Shown: positions 6,206 through 6,704 of the stretch, piece after piece
Numbering within the stretch: position 1 is the stretch's first letter
How the letters are laid out: each line of letters opens with the position of its first letter
DNA from: Actinomycetota bacterium
Lineage (GTDB): Bacteria; Actinomycetota; Actinomycetes; Streptosporangiales; Streptosporangiaceae
Direction: 5' to 3'
NCBI GenBank assembly: GCA_003541285.1
Contig: DPMS01000329.1
Location: 8,340 to 15,043, forward strand
Length of the DNA stretch: 6,704 bases
Translations under genes and position numbers: made by a program
The notes under the pieces: model-generated
Databases searched by the model: none
The model's input: the letters and a program-made list of their open reading frames with translations, nothing else
Told to the model about the DNA's origin: nothing

Positions 6206-6643
6206 ATGGACCGGTGGCATGCCAAGTGCGGCCTGCGCGGTTCTCGCCGGATGGGGGATCGTCGGCTGACGACCCGGACAATCCCTACTCTGCACCCACC
6301 GACCTGGTTCAGCCCGATATCGCCCGCAGCGATGGGTGCCCGGCCCCATGATAGAGAGCACCGTGCCCGCCGGGCGGCAGCGTGCCAGCGAGCAGTCGGC
6401 CAGCCGCCGGTCACATCTGGTCGCGGCGGGGCGCTGATTGCCTTGATCGCGGCGTTCGGTGGGCGCTCCAACTGCCACTGGGCGTACACCGCGCTCACGA
6501 AGGGCTTGCACGTGCAGAAACAGCGCATCGCGCTGCTCGAGCGCAGTGGTTACCGCATCGTGTTCGAGCGGAGGTGCCACATCGTGCTGCACCGCGGCCG
6601 GGCCGCGGTGAGCGCCGGGGCGTCCGGGCCGGTGGCGGGATGA
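6206..6643 (+). CDS. Unrecognised small protein; start unresolved, coding signal only in the 3' half
   Basis: The frame is open for 145 codons from ATG 6206 to TGA 6643. I do not recognise the protein. From about 6432 onward nearly every codon ends in G or C and the product reads like a folded basic domain (HWAYTALTKGLHVQKQRIALLERSGYRIVFERRCHIVLHRGR). Before that the third-position bias is clearly weaker and the residues look random, so the 5' half may be non-coding and may include the IlvX-like gene's promoter. Possible starts are ATG 6206, ATG 6332, TTG 6443, or a GTG near 6509 preceded by AAGGG; none is compelling. A different frame, ATG 6348 to TGA 6437, also has coding-like third-position bias and ends where this one becomes convincing, so a frameshifted gene is possible. 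The stop overlaps a following ATG (ATGA), suggesting an operon with the next frame. Confidence 0.4.
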   Translation: MDRWHAKCGLRGSRRMGDRRLTTRTIPTLHPPTWFSPISPAAMGARPHDREHRARRAAACQRAVGQPPVTSGRGGALIALIAAFGGRSNCHWAYTALTKGLHVQKQRIALLERSGYRIVFERRCHIVLHRGRAAVSAGASGPVAG

Positions 6644-6704
6644 GCTCCGGGACCGAGGCAGCCACCGGCCGCCTGGCCGCCCAGGCCGGGGGTGGCGGGC
6701 CGCC
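6640..6704 (+). CDS. Start of an unidentified gene running off the right edge
   Basis: ATG 6640 overlaps the preceding stop codon in an ATGA arrangement typical of translationally coupled genes, and GGTGG lies a few bases upstream. Only 21 codons are in the window (starting MSSGTEAATGRLAAQ, then Gly-rich). That is too little to assign a family. Codon choice is G/C-ending throughout, consistent with coding. Confidence 0.35.
   Translation, partial: MSSGTEAATGRLAAQAGGGGP

Noticed and set aside
6215..6224. TGGCATGCCA perfect palindrome upstream of the IlvX-like gene
   Set aside because: A 10-bp palindrome is expected a few times by chance in a window of this size; no second copy or promoter context supports an operator.
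6241..6400. Promoter hexamers (TTGTCC, TATCAT) for the IlvX-like gene on the minus strand
   Set aside because: No -35/-10 pair with acceptable spacing could be put together, so a promoter call would be guesswork.
6146..6592. Upstream extension of the IlvX-like frame by 149 codons
   Set aside because: The family N-terminus (MNGAQALI) starts at 6145 with a GGAG site; the extension has no family likeness and overlaps a plus-strand frame with better codon bias.

Overview
The window is uniformly G+C-rich DNA with a strong G/C bias at third codon positions. Its gene families (a Tat-exported lipoprotein, an NB-ARC/LuxR regulator, an IlvX-like TPP enzyme) point to an actinomycete. I cannot name a genus from sequence alone. 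Long antisense open frames are an expected side effect of this composition and are not annotated.

Layout, left to right. (1) 1..1071, minus: a lipoprotein with a twin-arginine signal and an N,N-dimethylformamidase beta-subunit-like fold; its C-terminus lies beyond the left edge. (2) 1127..3559, minus: an 810-residue regulator with an N-terminal LuxR/NarL-type helix-turn-helix, an NB-ARC-type ATPase and a helical repeat C-terminus. It may be co-transcribed with (1), because only 55 bases separate them. (3) A 101-base divergent intergenic region (3560..3660) carrying a perfect 19-bp palindrome and an extra half-site, the best operator candidate in the window. (4) 3661..4101 and 4155..4520, plus: an NTF2-like/SnoaL-fold protein and a DsrE-family protein with two CXXC motifs, a probable two-gene operon. 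(5) A convergent gap with a strong GC hairpin, probably a bidirectional terminator. (6) 4592..6145, minus: a TPP-dependent enzyme resembling mycobacterial IlvX, annotated in databases as an acetolactate synthase large subunit. (7) 6146..6704: the upstream region of that gene, then a plus-strand open frame with convincing coding bias only in its last ~210 bases, overlapping by ATGA the start of a further frame that leaves the window.

How the genes may work together (inference): the regulator is transcribed away from the NTF2-like/dsrE pair, and a symmetric site lies between them. The simplest model is a local module in which the ATP-binding regulator controls itself and the pair. No signal, substrate or phenotype can be read from the sequence. 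The flanking lipoprotein and TPP enzyme may be unrelated neighbours. The strongest observations are the palindrome, the N-terminal position of the regulator's HTH, an exact 18-bp in-frame duplication in the NTF2-like gene, and a possible reading-frame change near 6437.
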